DNA of 34,487 nucleotides. It comes from Planktothrix tepida PCC 9214 (GTDB lineage: Bacteria > Cyanobacteriota > Cyanobacteriia > Cyanobacteriales > Microcoleaceae). Below the pieces are notes generated by a model, which saw only the letters and a program-made list of their open reading frames with translations, ran no database searches and was not told the origin of the DNA. This document shows positions 15,243 through 24,612 of the stretch, piece after piece. The stretch is taken from assembly GCF_900009145.1 (NCBI RefSeq), contig NZ_LN889782.1, forward strand, positions 427,131 through 461,617, written 5' to 3'. Within the stretch, counting starts at the first letter, position 1. The number at the start of each line of letters is the position of its first letter. Position numbers and translations under genes: made by a program.

Positions 15243-15962
15243 CTAGAGATTCCAAAAGTAGCGATAGAGGGCATTTGGAGATTTTCGGAGATGTCTATTT
15301 AATATCTGAGTGAAACTGCCATTGGTGTTCTGAAAGTTTTCGATCGCTCCACTGCCGACTCCAATAAAAGCATCCAAGTCCCCATCCCTGTCAAGATCGG
15401 CAAAACTGGGGACACTATTGAAACCAACAAAGACTCCATTGAAAGGGTTAGCTGTTCCGGTTTGCTGAGTGAAACTGCCATTGGTATTCTGAAAGTATTC
15501 GATCGCGCCTGATTTGCTCCCAACAAAAGCATCCAAGTCCCCATCTTTGTCAATATCGGCAAAACTGGGGGTGGACTCCTCCACACTGATACCATTGAAA
15601 GGGTTGGCTGTTCCGGTTTGCTGAGTGAAACTGCCATTGGTGTTCTGAAAGTATTCGATACTGCCTAGTCTGCTCCCAATAAAAGCATCTAAGTCCCCAT
15701 CTTTGTCAATATCGGCAAAAGCCGGAGCCGCATTATTACCTACATCTATACCATTGAAGGGATTAGCAGCACCCGTTTGTTGAGTGAAAACCCCCCCATT
15801 ATTCTGCCAGTATTGGAGAGTGCCGTTCCAGTCCCCAATAATGGCATCCAAGTCCCCATCTTTGTCAAGATCCGCAAAACTGGGTTTAGCAGAGCCCCGT
15901 GCGTCTGTTCTTACAGCATCTAATGGATTTTGAGCACCTGTTTTTTCTTGAAAAGTAGTCAT
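15243..15962 (-). pseudogene. 5' part of an IS-split VCBS/FG-GAP repeat gene
   Basis: Residues 1-222 are native. There are four beta-propeller-like repeats of about 52 residues, each with a calcium-loop motif D-x-D-x-DGDLDA (for example ADIDKDGDLDAFIG) and a FQNTNGSFTQ turn. The repeats at 15390-15660 are nearly identical at DNA level, a sign of recent duplication. The last 17 residues before the stop (RHLRKSPNALYR...) are read from the insertion sequence and are not part of the protein. There is no N-terminal signal peptide, fitting type I secretion through the now-detached RTX end at 13863-14152. The original gene would encode about 318 residues. AAGGA lies about 10 nt before the ATG at 15962. 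Confidence 0.9.
15281..15295 (-). repeat. IS right terminal inverted repeat
   Basis: ATTTTCGGAGATGTC, the counterpart of the left end with one extra base. It is followed by the TA duplication at 15296-15297. Confidence 0.88.
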
Positions 15963-16425
15963 AGAGATTAATCCTTGATTACTGGTGATGGTTAATTGGG
16001 GACTGTGGACTGGGATATTTAGCCTGAGCCCGGTTAGAAAAGTATATCTTTAGAAGTATATCTTTAGGAATAGAGGATGGGGCATGGGTACACAATTGGT
16101 TACAAAATCACTTTGACGGGATGACACAATCATTTATTTATGTTAAAGAATCAGTTAAAAATAATGTTATAGTGATCGCCCTTGGCAGTTAAGATATGCT
16201 TGTTTTTATAGAGATAGTTATGGATTAGCTATTTTTAAGATTAGGTATCTAGCAATCCGCGCCTTCGAGACGGAGGTTGTAATAATTTACAACTGATATG
16301 AAACAGCCAGAAGTATTATCCCTATTCGTAATTCGTAATTCGTAATTCGTAATTCGTAATTCCCTGTTCCCTGTTCCCTGTTCCCTGTTCCCTTAAAATA
16401 AAGGGTGGTGTGATTCTCTGGGAGT
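15963..16425. other. 463-bp intergenic region with repeats
   Basis: It holds the upstream region of the VCBS gene, a 14-bp direct repeat AAGTATATCTTTAG in tandem (16040-16053 and 16054-16067), and at its right end a compound heptamer tract. I see no convincing gene. A minus-strand open frame at 16287-16502 is made of the repeat itself plus the antisense of yebC. Confidence 0.7.
16327..16392 (-). repeat. Compound heptamer repeats: CGTAATT x5 joined to CCCTGTT x4
   Basis: Five CGTAATT units (16327-16361) join directly to about four CCCTGTT units (16362-16392). These are the reverse complements of the AATTACG and GGGAACA families at 13730-13774. The tract ends about 34 bp before yebC. Confidence 0.95.
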
Positions 16426-17193
16426 ATGGCAGGACATAGTAAGTGGGCGAATATTAAACGCCAAAAAGCAAGAGTGGATGCGGTTAAAGGTAAAGTATTC
16501 ACTAGAATTTCGCGTGAAATTATCGTGGCGGCGCGTCAAGGGGCTGACCCCATGGGAAACTTCCAACTGCGAACCGCTATTGAAAAGGCAAAAGCCGCAG
16601 GTATTCCCAATGATAATATTGAACGAGCGATCGCCAAAGGTTCGGGTAAACTGGGAGCCGGAGCTTCTGAGTTAGAATCCATCCGTTATGAAGGGTATGG
16701 AGTCGGAGGAGTGGCGATTTTAATTGAAGGGCTCACCGATAACCGCAATCGTACCGCCGCCGATTTACGAGTAGCCTTTAGTAAAAATGGCGGTAACTTG
16801 GGGGAAACCGGATGTGTGAGTTGGATGTTTGACCAGAAAGGCGTTGTCACCTTAGCAGGGCCAATTGATGAAGAAAAACTCCTAGAAGCCTTGGTAGAAG
16901 GGGAAGCGGAATCCTATGAATTAACCCCGGTTAATGATACCGATGGGGCGGAAGTGTCTACCGCTATCCCGAATTTAGAACATTTAGCCCAGGTATTAAA
17001 AGCACAGGGATTTAACATTGTTGAAGCCGAATGGCGTTGGATTCCGAATAATATTATTGAAGTTGATGATGTGGAAAAAGCCAGATCTCTAATGAAATTA
17101 ATGAATGCGTTAGATGATTTGGATGACGTGCAGAGTGTAACGGCAAATTTTGAAATGTCTGATACTTGTTATCAAGAACTTTATAACGAATGA
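16426..17193 (+). CDS. yebC: YebC/PmpR (TACO1) family protein
   Basis: A 255-residue full-length family member. The N-terminus [19 protein letters not shown] and the central motif [17 protein letters not shown] are highly conserved, as is [18 protein letters not shown] (about 124-141). The family was long described as transcriptional regulators; more recent work links it and mitochondrial TACO1 to helping ribosomes through proline-rich or difficult stretches. Cytoplasmic. A GGAGT sequence directly precedes the ATG. The stop overlaps the start of the next gene (ATGA), so the two are translationally coupled. Confidence 0.96.
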   Translation: MAGHSKWANIKRQKARVDAVKGKVFTRISREIIVAARQGADPMGNFQLRTAIEKAKAAGIPNDNIERAIAKGSGKLGAGASELESIRYEGYGVGGVAILIEGLTDNRNRTAADLRVAFSKNGGNLGETGCVSWMFDQKGVVTLAGPIDEEKLLEALVEGEAESYELTPVNDTDGAEVSTAIPNLEHLAQVLKAQGFNIVEAEWRWIPNNIIEVDDVEKARSLMKLMNALDDLDDVQSVTANFEMSDTCYQELYNE

Positions 17194-18242
17194 AATGTGT
17201 TACTTCCCTAATGGTGGTTTTAGTTTGGCTTTTTCCCTGGGGTGCTAAGGGTTTGGCAAACCCAACCCTGACTGATTCTCCAAATTTAGAACCTTCATTA
17301 GTTCGTACTGATTTGGGTTCTAAGACTACAATGTTATTAAGCGTTTTTTCTGTCAATGCCATTGTGAAACTTCAGGGTTTAAATTTACCGCCTCCAAAAA
17401 CCGTTGGGCAAACCACGATTCCCCTGCAATTGTTAGAAGGAAGTCAAGTGTTTACCCTGCAACTTTCAATTGGGGGAAAATCCGGTAGCTTTTTATTAGA
17501 TACGGGTGCATCTACTACGATGATTACCACCGCCCTAGTTCAACAGTTAGGTTTGAAAGGGGAACCGATTTCTAATGAAGGATTAGATTATGCGGTGGCG
17601 GGGGATGATTGTCCGAATATGAATGCGATTTTGCATCATTTACCGCCGTTGGTGATTAATCAAGTTCGTGTAGAAGAATTGCAAGGATTAGAATTTTCGA
17701 CTACTGTGATTCCAGAGGAGTTATATGGCGTTTTAGGAATGGATTTCTTAAGGAATTTTGATGTTAAAATTAATCCTAAAACTCATCAATTACAATTATT
17801 AAATCCTTCTTTATTACCGCCTGAATCTGTAGCAGAATCTATCCCCTTAAAAAGCCGTTTAGGGGTGATGTTAGCTGAAGTTGAAATTAATGGCAAGGGG
17901 CCGTTTACCTTTTTATTAGATACGGGAGCCGATACGATTTTTATCTCGGAACAGTTAGCCAATCAACTCAACTTAGGGGATGCAACTCGTCAAGAAATTC
18001 AAGTTCAGGGGTTTTGTGGTTTAGAAGATGCAGAACGTTCCCGCTTAGAACAAGTTTCTCTCCAAGGTTATCATCAAAATAATTTAGAAGTCGTTATTTT
18101 ATCTTCTCCGGTTTTAGATCTATTACAAGTGGATGGGATTATTGGTCAAAGTTTCTTAAGTCAATATCAACAATATTGGCGATTTTCCCCGGCTAAATCT
18201 GGCGAATTTCAAGGTAGTTTATTATTAGTTCCCCTTCAATAA
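17190..18242 (+). CDS. Exported retropepsin-like aspartic protease with two catalytic lobes
   Basis: A 350-residue protein. Residues 1-24 form a signal peptide ([21 protein letters not shown]). Two retropepsin-like lobes follow: the first has [12 protein letters not shown] with Asp104 and a later hydrophobic-Gly motif YGVLGMDFL; the second has [12 protein letters not shown] with Asp244 and DGIIGQSFL. Both lobes thus carry a catalytic DTG, so one chain could form the two-Asp active site that retroviral proteases build by dimerising. Predicted to act outside the cytoplasmic membrane; substrate unknown. The start overlaps the yebC stop by 4 bp, a strong coupling signal. A hairpin follows at 18258. 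Confidence 0.88.
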   Translation: MKCVTSLMVVLVWLFPWGAKGLANPTLTDSPNLEPSLVRTDLGSKTTMLLSVFSVNAIVKLQGLNLPPPKTVGQTTIPLQLLEGSQVFTLQLSIGGKSGSFLLDTGASTTMITTALVQQLGLKGEPISNEGLDYAVAGDDCPNMNAILHHLPPLVINQVRVEELQGLEFSTTVIPEELYGVLGMDFLRNFDVKINPKTHQLQLLNPSLLPPESVAESIPLKSRLGVMLAEVEINGKGPFTFLLDTGADTIFISEQLANQLNLGDATRQEIQVQGFCGLEDAERSRLEQVSLQGYHQNNLEVVILSSPVLDLLQVDGIIGQSFLSQYQQYWRFSPAKSGEFQGSLLLVPLQ

Positions 18243-18257
18243 ATTCTAAGCATTATT

Positions 18258-18275
18258 CTCCTATTATTGTAGGAG
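18258..18275. terminator. Bidirectional terminator between convergent genes
   Basis: CTCCTA and TAGGAG with a 6-nt loop (TTATTG), lying between the protease gene (ends 18242) and the Nudix gene (ends 18286). T/A-rich flanks on both sides. Confidence 0.6.
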
Positions 18276-18285
18276 CAGTATTAAA

Positions 18286-18765
18286 TTATTTCTGAATTTG
18301 TGTAACTTTACTCAAATTCCCTTCGGGTATAATTAACTGTAAGGGATAAACTTCGGCCTGGGTTAATACCTCAGAAATAATCGGTTTAACGAATTTAGTT
18401 CTTAAGGGTAATTGTTCAAGTTCCGTTAAGGTAAACCATTTCGCTCCTAAACTTTCATGATCCGGTTTACTTTTCGGTGGTGTATTTCCTTCAGGACGGG
18501 CTAAAAAAAACACGCCAATGCGGGATTGTCCGTTTGGTTGGGGAAGATGCTGAATTCTTAAAATCCCTTCCAGGATAATCGGAATTCCTGCTTCTTCCAG
18601 GGTTTCCCGTTTGGCGGCGGCGACAAAGGTTTCCCCAGGTTCGACTCGTCCGGCGGGAAAATACCAAGGACGATTCCCCATTACTTCCTGAATCAATAAA
18701 AAGCGGTTGTCCGAACGCACAACAACCACAACAAATAACCCTGTTGAGATCGGATGACGATACAT
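18286..18765 (-). CDS. Nudix hydrolase
   Basis: A 159-residue protein with an essentially complete Nudix box at residues 39-61: GRVEPGE, then RETLEEAGI. It matches G-x5-E-x7-RE-U-x-EE-x-G-U except for Thr at the first hydrophobic position. Nudix enzymes hydrolyse nucleoside diphosphates linked to another group (oxidised nucleotides, sugar nucleotides, coenzymes). The NGQSRIGVFFLARPEG region after the box does not identify the substrate for me. Cytoplasmic, single gene, convergent with the protease gene. The start is the ATG at 18765; no strong ribosome site. Confidence 0.92.
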   Translation of the reverse strand: MYRHPISTGLFVVVVVRSDNRFLLIQEVMGNRPWYFPAGRVEPGETFVAAAKRETLEEAGIPIILEGILRIQHLPQPNGQSRIGVFFLARPEGNTPPKSKPDHESLGAKWFTLTELEQLPLRTKFVKPIISEVLTQAEVYPLQLIIPEGNLSKVTQIQK

Positions 18766-18907
18766 AGACGAGCAGAGTGTGAAGTCAATCTTCTTTATTG
18801 TGCCTTCTCTTCTTGATTAACCGCAGGTTGATAATGGCGCAAACGATTATATGGATAGGGCTTCAGACGATTATTCAAAAATGTTAAAAAAAACTTAGTG
18901 AAAACCC

Positions 18908-18938
18908 TTGACAAATCCAGGGAGGATACTGCTAATAT
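18908..18938 (+). promoter_or_regulatory. Promoter of the tRNA-Gln gene
   Basis: A consensus -35 TTGACA at 18908-18913 with a -10-like TAATAT at 18933-18938 (19-bp spacer; overlapping alternatives give 17-18 bp). It ends 17 bp before the mature tRNA. Confidence 0.6.
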
Positions 18939-18955
18939 AAATAACTGTGAAGCAA

Positions 18956-19027
18956 TGGGGCGTCGCCAAGCGGTAAGGCAGCGGGTTTTGGTCCCGCCAT
19001 TCAGAGGTTCGAATCCTTTCGCCCCAG
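18956..19027 (+). tRNA. trnQ-UUG: tRNA-Gln (UUG)
   Basis: A full cloverleaf can be drawn. The acceptor stem is TGGGGCG/CGCCCCA with discriminator G. The D arm lies around GCCAAGCGGTAAGGC. The anticodon stem GCGGG/CCCGC encloses loop TTTTGGT, so the anticodon is TTG. The T arm contains GAGGTTCGAATCCTTT. CCA is not encoded. A TTGACA promoter lies upstream. Confidence 0.97.
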
Positions 19028-19098
19028 TTATAGCATTTTTTATATCCTAGATTTAGTTTGAGAGCCTTGGCTACCCTGGAACAAAACTGATTTAGTCT

Positions 19099-19779
19099 CT
19101 AATGGGGAATATCTGTTTGATTTTGGAGCAGCTTTTGAGTCATAGACGCTAATTTTTCTAAACTCGCTTCTAATTCTGTAGCCCGTCGTTTGGCGGTGAG
19201 TTTTCGCTTGAGGGCTTCCCGGGCTAAATCTTCTCGGTTACGTTTTAATGCCTCTATAGCCACTTGATTCCAAGAATTCATTTCGTTTAAGGCGTGTTTA
19301 TATTGAGGGTGAATATCATCCCAAGTTACCCGAATTTCCGCTAAAGCCTGATTTAAAAGGTGATTGGCATCTTTTGGCGGTGTTCCCATGAACGCTTGTT
19401 TGAGAGGTTCAGATAAGGTGTCAACATTAATATAACGGAGAAGGGGAATAAAATTTTCCACCTGTTGACTTTTACTAACCCCGGTAACGCACCAAGTCGC
19501 AAAATGTTCACAATTATTAAACAGTAAATTATATTGTTTTTCACCTAAACGACTTTCGGCTCGTTGAATAACAGTATCGGGGATATAACGAATAGGATAG
19601 CGTCGCACATCAATTTTTTTCCCCTTAGAAAAGGTATCAATAGAAGTGCGTTCAATAATTTCACTGGGTTTACGATAATGAATAACCGTTCCATCCCCAC
19701 AATCAATACCATGGTGTTCGTATAAACCCTCTAAGTTATAAAATTCTCGAAAAACATAGATTTGATCGCCTCTTGCCAT
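19099..19779 (-). CDS. LRAT-domain protein (permuted NlpC/P60-like thiol acyltransferase fold)
   Basis: A 226-residue protein. GDQIYVFREFYNLEGLYEHHGI leads to His23 and DCGDGTVIHY (His34); the nucleophile Cys90 lies in NNCEHFATWC. This is the LRAT/HRASLS arrangement of two His and a downstream Cys. Animal members move acyl chains between phospholipids, retinol or amines; bacterial members are mostly uncharacterised and may act on lipids or peptides. The C-terminal ~100 residues are a charged helical tail (ALKRNREDLAREALKRKL, then LEASLEKLASMTQKLL) likely to form a coiled coil. No signal peptide. It is 73 bp downstream of the EAL protein gene on the same strand. Confidence 0.85.
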   Translation of the reverse strand: MARGDQIYVFREFYNLEGLYEHHGIDCGDGTVIHYRKPSEIIERTSIDTFSKGKKIDVRRYPIRYIPDTVIQRAESRLGEKQYNLLFNNCEHFATWCVTGVSKSQQVENFIPLLRYINVDTLSEPLKQAFMGTPPKDANHLLNQALAEIRVTWDDIHPQYKHALNEMNSWNQVAIEALKRNREDLAREALKRKLTAKRRATELEASLEKLASMTQKLLQNQTDIPH

Positions 19780-19852
19780 TAGACTTTTCCAGGTTTCTCC
19801 ACTGACTATTTATAGTTTAACGGTTTTGAGGCGAACGTCTAGGGCGGTTTTT

Positions 19853-21736
19853 TCACTGATTTTGGTTGAGAAAATTCATCACTTCAGTTTCGACCAAGGG
19901 AGGCGAGAATAAATATCCCTGTCCGAATTCACAGCCGAGTTGCTTTAACATTTCCTCTTGGTCTGAGGTTTCAATTCCTTCCGCAACCACTTCTAAGCTC
20001 AAACTATGAGCTAAGTTAATAATCGTTTTGGCAATCTCAAAATCCTTATTTCCAGCTTGGATATTTTGGACAAAAGATCGATCTATTTTTAAGGTATCTA
20101 CAGGGAGTTGTTGTAAATAACTTAAAGACGAATAACCTGTACCAAAATCATCAATTAATAATCGAATTTTGAGAGCTTTTAATTGCCTCAATAATTCCGT
20201 TGTATGGGTAATGTTTTCCATGAGATTGCTTTCAGTAATTTCTAGCTTTAAGCTAAAGGCGGGCAGTTTTAAAGATTCTAAAACTCCTTTAACTTCTTGC
20301 AGTAAATGGGGATGTCGTAATTGAATTTCCGAAAGATTCACACTAACATATAACTCAGGAAATTGAGGTTTCCATTGTAATAAATGCTGACAAGCTTGGG
20401 AAAGAACCCATTGTCCCATTGAGACAATTAATCCGGCTTTTTCTGCTAAGTAAATTAACTGGGCTGGAGACACAAACCCCCGTTGGGGATGTGACCAACG
20501 CACTAAAGCTTCAAAACCGACAATTTTTTGAGTTTTCAAGGAAACAATCGGTTGATAATTTAAACTCAGTTGTTGGCGTTCAATAGCTCGTTGTAAATCG
20601 GCTTCTAATTGCAAATGTTCCGCCACAACTGTTGCCATAGAAGGCTCATAAAATACCGTTGCTCCTCGTCCTTTTTGTTTAGCATAATACATTGCAGTAT
20701 CGGCAGCTTGGAGATAATCTTCAGGACGTTGGCTTTGCAATTTATCCAACACAATGCCAATACTGGTGGGGGATGAAATCGTTACCGTATCTAAGCGAAA
20801 GGGAAAATCTAAACTGGTATGAATCCGTTCAATTTTTTCGCTTAAAACTGTAGAATTAGCAATATCAGTCAATAAAATTGCAAATTCATCGGTTCCCACT
20901 CTGGCGACAACATCCCTCGGACTGACACAGGTTTGAAGTCGTTGGGCGACTGCGATTAAAAGTTGTTCAGCTAATAGATGACCAAAGCCATATTTAAGGG
21001 GTTTAAACCGATCAATATCGAAGGATAAAACGGCAAAATTTTTTAAGTCTTTTTGGGGATGTTGAAGGGCATATTGTAGCCTTTCTAATAATAAACTCCG
21101 GTTGGCTAATCCGGTGAGTAAATCATTAAAGGCATAGCGTTCAAGCTGGGCTTTCGTTTGCAATCGTTCTGTGACATCTTGAGCTAAAACGACTTCAGCA
21201 AATTTCTCTTTCCAGTTTATAGTATGGCCTGTTATTTCTACTGCCCTTAATGTGCCATCTTTTTTATGATGTCGCCAGATACCGACTCGATTGTATCCTA
21301 TCTGAATTTTAGATAGACTTTCTAACAGTCGTGGAATATCTTCTGGCGGTCGAATATCTGTAATTTTCATGGACAGAAATTCTGTTTCTGAATAACCATA
21401 ATGTTCTATGGCAGCTTCATTAACAGCCAGAAATTTCAGGGTTTTTAAGTCATACACCCACATGGGTTGGGGATGAGCAAAAAATAAAGTTCGATAGCGT
21501 TGTTCTGAGTCCTGTAAACGACGGGTTCCTAAACTTACAAAGAAGTATAAAAGAACACTGGTAATTAACAGGAAAATTCCGCCTTTCAGCGTTTGAATCT
21601 GAGTTAAAAATCGAGGGTTAGGAGAAAAAAAGGCAAGTAGTTGATCGGATAAAAAAATCCAAATACTACCGAGAAAGGCATAAAGACTAACCACTTGACG
21701 GGCTAGATTTTTTGATAAAAAGCGATCGCGTTTCAC
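19853..21736 (-). CDS. Membrane PAS-GGDEF-EAL protein, probable c-di-GMP phosphodiesterase
   Basis: A 627-residue protein. It has two N-terminal membrane segments (about 13-33 and 51-69), a PAS domain (about 78-195), a GGDEF-like domain (about 200-370) and an EAL domain (about 380-620). The EAL half keeps its catalytic set: E409-A-L, N467, E499, DDFGTGYSS at 529-537, K550, E586 and Q606. The GGDEF half is degenerate: the signature is GTDEF (281-285), the guanine-binding N and D of the FK-x-IND motif are K248 and Y249, and there is no RxxD inhibitory site. I infer a phosphodiesterase with a regulatory GGDEF half. It starts with GTG; there is no ribosome site, and a CTGTA/TACAG hairpin touches the start codon. 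Confidence 0.9.
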   Translation of the reverse strand: MKRDRFLSKNLARQVVSLYAFLGSIWIFLSDQLLAFFSPNPRFLTQIQTLKGGIFLLITSVLLYFFVSLGTRRLQDSEQRYRTLFFAHPQPMWVYDLKTLKFLAVNEAAIEHYGYSETEFLSMKITDIRPPEDIPRLLESLSKIQIGYNRVGIWRHHKKDGTLRAVEITGHTINWKEKFAEVVLAQDVTERLQTKAQLERYAFNDLLTGLANRSLLLERLQYALQHPQKDLKNFAVLSFDIDRFKPLKYGFGHLLAEQLLIAVAQRLQTCVSPRDVVARVGTDEFAILLTDIANSTVLSEKIERIHTSLDFPFRLDTVTISSPTSIGIVLDKLQSQRPEDYLQAADTAMYYAKQKGRGATVFYEPSMATVVAEHLQLEADLQRAIERQQLSLNYQPIVSLKTQKIVGFEALVRWSHPQRGFVSPAQLIYLAEKAGLIVSMGQWVLSQACQHLLQWKPQFPELYVSVNLSEIQLRHPHLLQEVKGVLESLKLPAFSLKLEITESNLMENITHTTELLRQLKALKIRLLIDDFGTGYSSLSYLQQLPVDTLKIDRSFVQNIQAGNKDFEIAKTIINLAHSLSLEVVAEGIETSDQEEMLKQLGCEFGQGYLFSPPLVETEVMNFLNQNQ

Positions 21737-21875
21737 TGTAAAAATACAGTCTGACGACTGGTGCGGGCTGAAATATCCATGAATTAAAGTTTAAACTACA
21801 TTGCTAAGTTTGCAGAAGGTGACTAAACGCGCTAAAGTCTTAATGGTTAGTCTTGGCTTGCATCTTCACAAAATT

Positions 21876-24533
21876 ATGAGCGTTTCTCCTAGTGCATCTT
21901 CTGCACCCGCACAACCGAATAATTCCCTTCCCCCAAATGCAGACTATCGCCAAGTCGATTGGGAAAAGTTATCGGAAATGATGCAACGCTATATCGAAGT
22001 CAAGGAACAATATCCCCATGCCTTACTTTTATTTCGGGTGGGAGATTTTTTTGAGTGTTTTTTTCAAGATGCAATTACAATAGCGCAAGAATTGGAATTA
22101 GTGCAAACCACCAAACATGGGGGGAAAGAAATCGGGCGAGTTCCAATGACGGGTGTTCCCCATCATGCTGTCGAACGCTATGCAACTTTATTATTAGAAA
22201 AAGGCTATGCGGTGGCAATTTGTGATCAAGTTGAAGATGCGGAAATCGCAGCACGAGAAAAACGCCAAGTGCGTCGAGAAATTACTCGGATTTTAACCCC
22301 TGGAACTTTGACAGATGATGGAATGCTCAAAGGTCGTCAAAATAATTATTTAGCGGCTGTTGTCATTGCTGGAAATCATTGGGGATTAGCCTACTCTGAT
22401 GTTTCAACGGGAGAATTTTTAACGACACAATCACAAAATTTAGAACAACTCACCCAGGAACTTATGCGGTTACAACCGTCGGAGATTTTAGTTCCCATTA
22501 ATGCGCCAGATTTAGGGAAAATGTTGCGTCCGGGGGAAAAATCCGATCAGTTACCGGATTGTTTGCCCAACTGTTTTTGTTATTCTTTGCGATCGCAACT
22601 TCCCTTTAGTTTAAGTGAAGCTCGAAACCAACTTTTAGAGCAATTTCAACTGCGATCTTTAGAAGGATTAGGCTGTGATCATTTGCCTTTAGGCGTGCGT
22701 GCGGCGGGAGGATTATTAGATTATTTAGATGATACTCAACGGGAAAATCAAGTTCCTTTACAACGATTGCGTACCTATACCATTACGGATTATTTAATCT
22801 TAGATTATCAAAGTCGTCGCAACTTAGAAATTACCCAAACCGTTCGGGATGGAACGTTACATGGTTCTTTGTTATGGGCATTAGATAAAACAAGTACCGC
22901 GATGGGCGGGCGGGCGTTACGTCGTTGGTTATTACAACCCTTATTGGATATTCGGGGAATTCGGGCGCGTCATGATACCATTCAAGAGTTAGCTGAAAAT
23001 CATGAATTAAGATATAATTTACAACAATTACTCCGGCAAATTTATGATTTAGAACGATTAACAGGACGGGCAGGAAATGGAACCGCTAACGCGAGAGATT
23101 TAGTGGCTTTAGCCGATTCTTTAGCAAAATTACCGGAATTATCGGTTTTAGTCAGTCAAGGTAATTCTCCCTATTTAAAAGCCTTACAAACCGTCCCCCA
23201 ACTGTTAGAAACCTTAGCCCATAAAATTCAATCTTATTTAGTAGAATCTCCCCCCCAACACTTAAAAGAAGGAGGTGTTATTCGTGCTGGGGTCGATGAA
23301 CAATTAGATGCGATGCGGGTATTAGCCGAAGAGGATCAACAATGGTTAGCCAATTTAGAAGTCCAAGAACGAGAACGCACAGGAATTTCGACGTTAAAAG
23401 TAGGTTTTAATAAAGCGTTTGGCTATTATATTAGTATTACTCGTTCTAAATTAGATCAAGCTCCTACCGATTATATTCGGAAACAAACTTTAACCAATGA
23501 AGAACGATTTATTACCCCAGAATTAAAGGAACGAGAAGCTCGAATATTAACGGCTAAAGACGATTTAAACCAACTGGAATACGAGATATTTGTGCGGTTA
23601 AGATCGGAAGTGGGAGAACATTCAGAACTCATCCGAGATGTGTCTCGTGCTGTCGCTGCGGTTGATGTTTTATGTGGGTTAGCGGATATTGCGGTTTATC
23701 AAGGGTATTGTCGTCCCGAAATGGTCAATAGTCGAGAAATTAGAATTATTGAAGGACGCCATCCCGTTGTCGAAAAATCCTTACCCCCTGGTTTTTTTGT
23801 CCCCAATACAGCCCAGTTAGGAAGTACAGAAGAAGAATTAGAAACATCAGGAATTAAACCCTATTCTTACCCGGATTTAATTATTTTAACAGGGCCAAAT
23901 GCCAGTGGGAAAAGTTGTTATTTACGGCAAATTGGGTTAATTCAATTATTAGCTCAGGTGGGAAGTTTTGTTCCCGCTAAATCGGCTAAATTAGGAATAT
24001 GCGATCGCATTTTTACCCGTGTAGGGGCCGTGGATGATTTAGCAACAGGTCAATCAACCTTTATGGTAGAAATGAATGAAACCGCTAATATTTTAAATCA
24101 TGCCACACCCAAATCCTTAGTCTTATTAGATGAAATTGGGCGAGGGACGGCTACTTTTGATGGATTATCAATTGCGTGGTCGGTGGCGGAATACTTAGCG
24201 ACAGAAATTCGATCTCGAACCATTTTTGCGACCCATTATCATGAATTAAATGAGTTAGCTTCCATTATTCCCAATGTGGCAAACTATCAAGTTACGGTCA
24301 AAGAATTACCCGATAAAATTATATTTCTACATCAAGTTCAACCCGGAGGTGCAGATAAATCCTATGGAATTGAAGCCGGACGGTTAGCGGGTTTACCGGA
24401 TGTTGTGATTCAACGGGCTAAACAAGTGATGCGTCAAATTGAAAAGCATAGTAAAATTGCCATTGGATTGAGAAAGGGAATTAAGAAACAAGATAACAAA
24501 GAGGATGAGGGAGAACAGTTAGATATTTTTTAA
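21876..24533 (+). CDS. mutS: DNA mismatch repair protein MutS
   Basis: The mismatch-recognition ATPase of post-replicative repair; about 885 residues from this start, normal for the family. The N-terminal mismatch-binding motif is [11 protein letters not shown] (Phe-x-Glu), and the C-terminal ATPase has Walker A GPNASGKS (near 672-679), [13 protein letters not shown], Walker [17 protein letters not shown] and the ATHYHEL segment. The HTH near [11 protein letters not shown] is intact. Upstream in-frame alternatives are ATG at 21843 and TTG at 21801; none has a clear ribosome site, and I prefer 21876 because the extra residues ([11 protein letters not shown]) look unlike the family. The gene is divergent from the EAL protein gene. 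Confidence 0.96.
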   Translation: MSVSPSASSAPAQPNNSLPPNADYRQVDWEKLSEMMQRYIEVKEQYPHALLLFRVGDFFECFFQDAITIAQELELVQTTKHGGKEIGRVPMTGVPHHAVERYATLLLEKGYAVAICDQVEDAEIAAREKRQVRREITRILTPGTLTDDGMLKGRQNNYLAAVVIAGNHWGLAYSDVSTGEFLTTQSQNLEQLTQELMRLQPSEILVPINAPDLGKMLRPGEKSDQLPDCLPNCFCYSLRSQLPFSLSEARNQLLEQFQLRSLEGLGCDHLPLGVRAAGGLLDYLDDTQRENQVPLQRLRTYTITDYLILDYQSRRNLEITQTVRDGTLHGSLLWALDKTSTAMGGRALRRWLLQPLLDIRGIRARHDTIQELAENHELRYNLQQLLRQIYDLERLTGRAGNGTANARDLVALADSLAKLPELSVLVSQGNSPYLKALQTVPQLLETLAHKIQSYLVESPPQHLKEGGVIRAGVDEQLDAMRVLAEEDQQWLANLEVQERERTGISTLKVGFNKAFGYYISITRSKLDQAPTDYIRKQTLTNEERFITPELKEREARILTAKDDLNQLEYEIFVRLRSEVGEHSELIRDVSRAVAAVDVLCGLADIAVYQGYCRPEMVNSREIRIIEGRHPVVEKSLPPGFFVPNTAQLGSTEEELETSGIKPYSYPDLIILTGPNASGKSCYLRQIGLIQLLAQVGSFVPAKSAKLGICDRIFTRVGAVDDLATGQSTFMVEMNETANILNHATPKSLVLLDEIGRGTATFDGLSIAWSVAEYLATEIRSRTIFATHYHELNELASIIPNVANYQVTVKELPDKIIFLHQVQPGGADKSYGIEAGRLAGLPDVVIQRAKQVMRQIEKHSKIAIGLRKGIKKQDNKEDEGEQLDIF

Positions 24534-24612
24534 GCTTAATTCTAAAAATCGTTTATAATAAAAATAGGGGTGCAACTTTTATCATTGATTGAGTTAAAGG
24601 ATTGAAAACCCC

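Larger units (their letters stand above)
14155..15295 (+). mobile_element. Intact IS5-family-like insertion sequence, 1141 bp, TA target duplication
   Basis: The terminal inverted repeats are GACATCTCC-AAAAT (left, 14155-14168) and ATTTTC-GGAGATGTC (right, 15281-15295): nine perfect end bases, then one extra base, then five matching. A TA dinucleotide flanks both ends (14153-14154 and 15296-15297), as expected for a 2-bp target duplication. Removing the element and one TA restores an open VCBS/RTX gene. The only long gene inside is a full-length DDE transposase on the plus strand, opposite to the interrupted gene. Intact ends and transposase suggest a recent insertion. Confidence 0.92.

Noticed and set aside
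15299-15637. Second minus-strand frame in the VCBS gene (112 codons)
   Set aside because: An alternate frame kept open by the near-identical VCBS repeats; the main frame has the calcium-loop motifs.
16287-16502. Minus-strand 71-codon frame containing NREQGTGNYELRITNYELRI
   Set aside because: It is a read-through of the heptamer repeats plus the antisense of yebC, a well-known kind of false gene.
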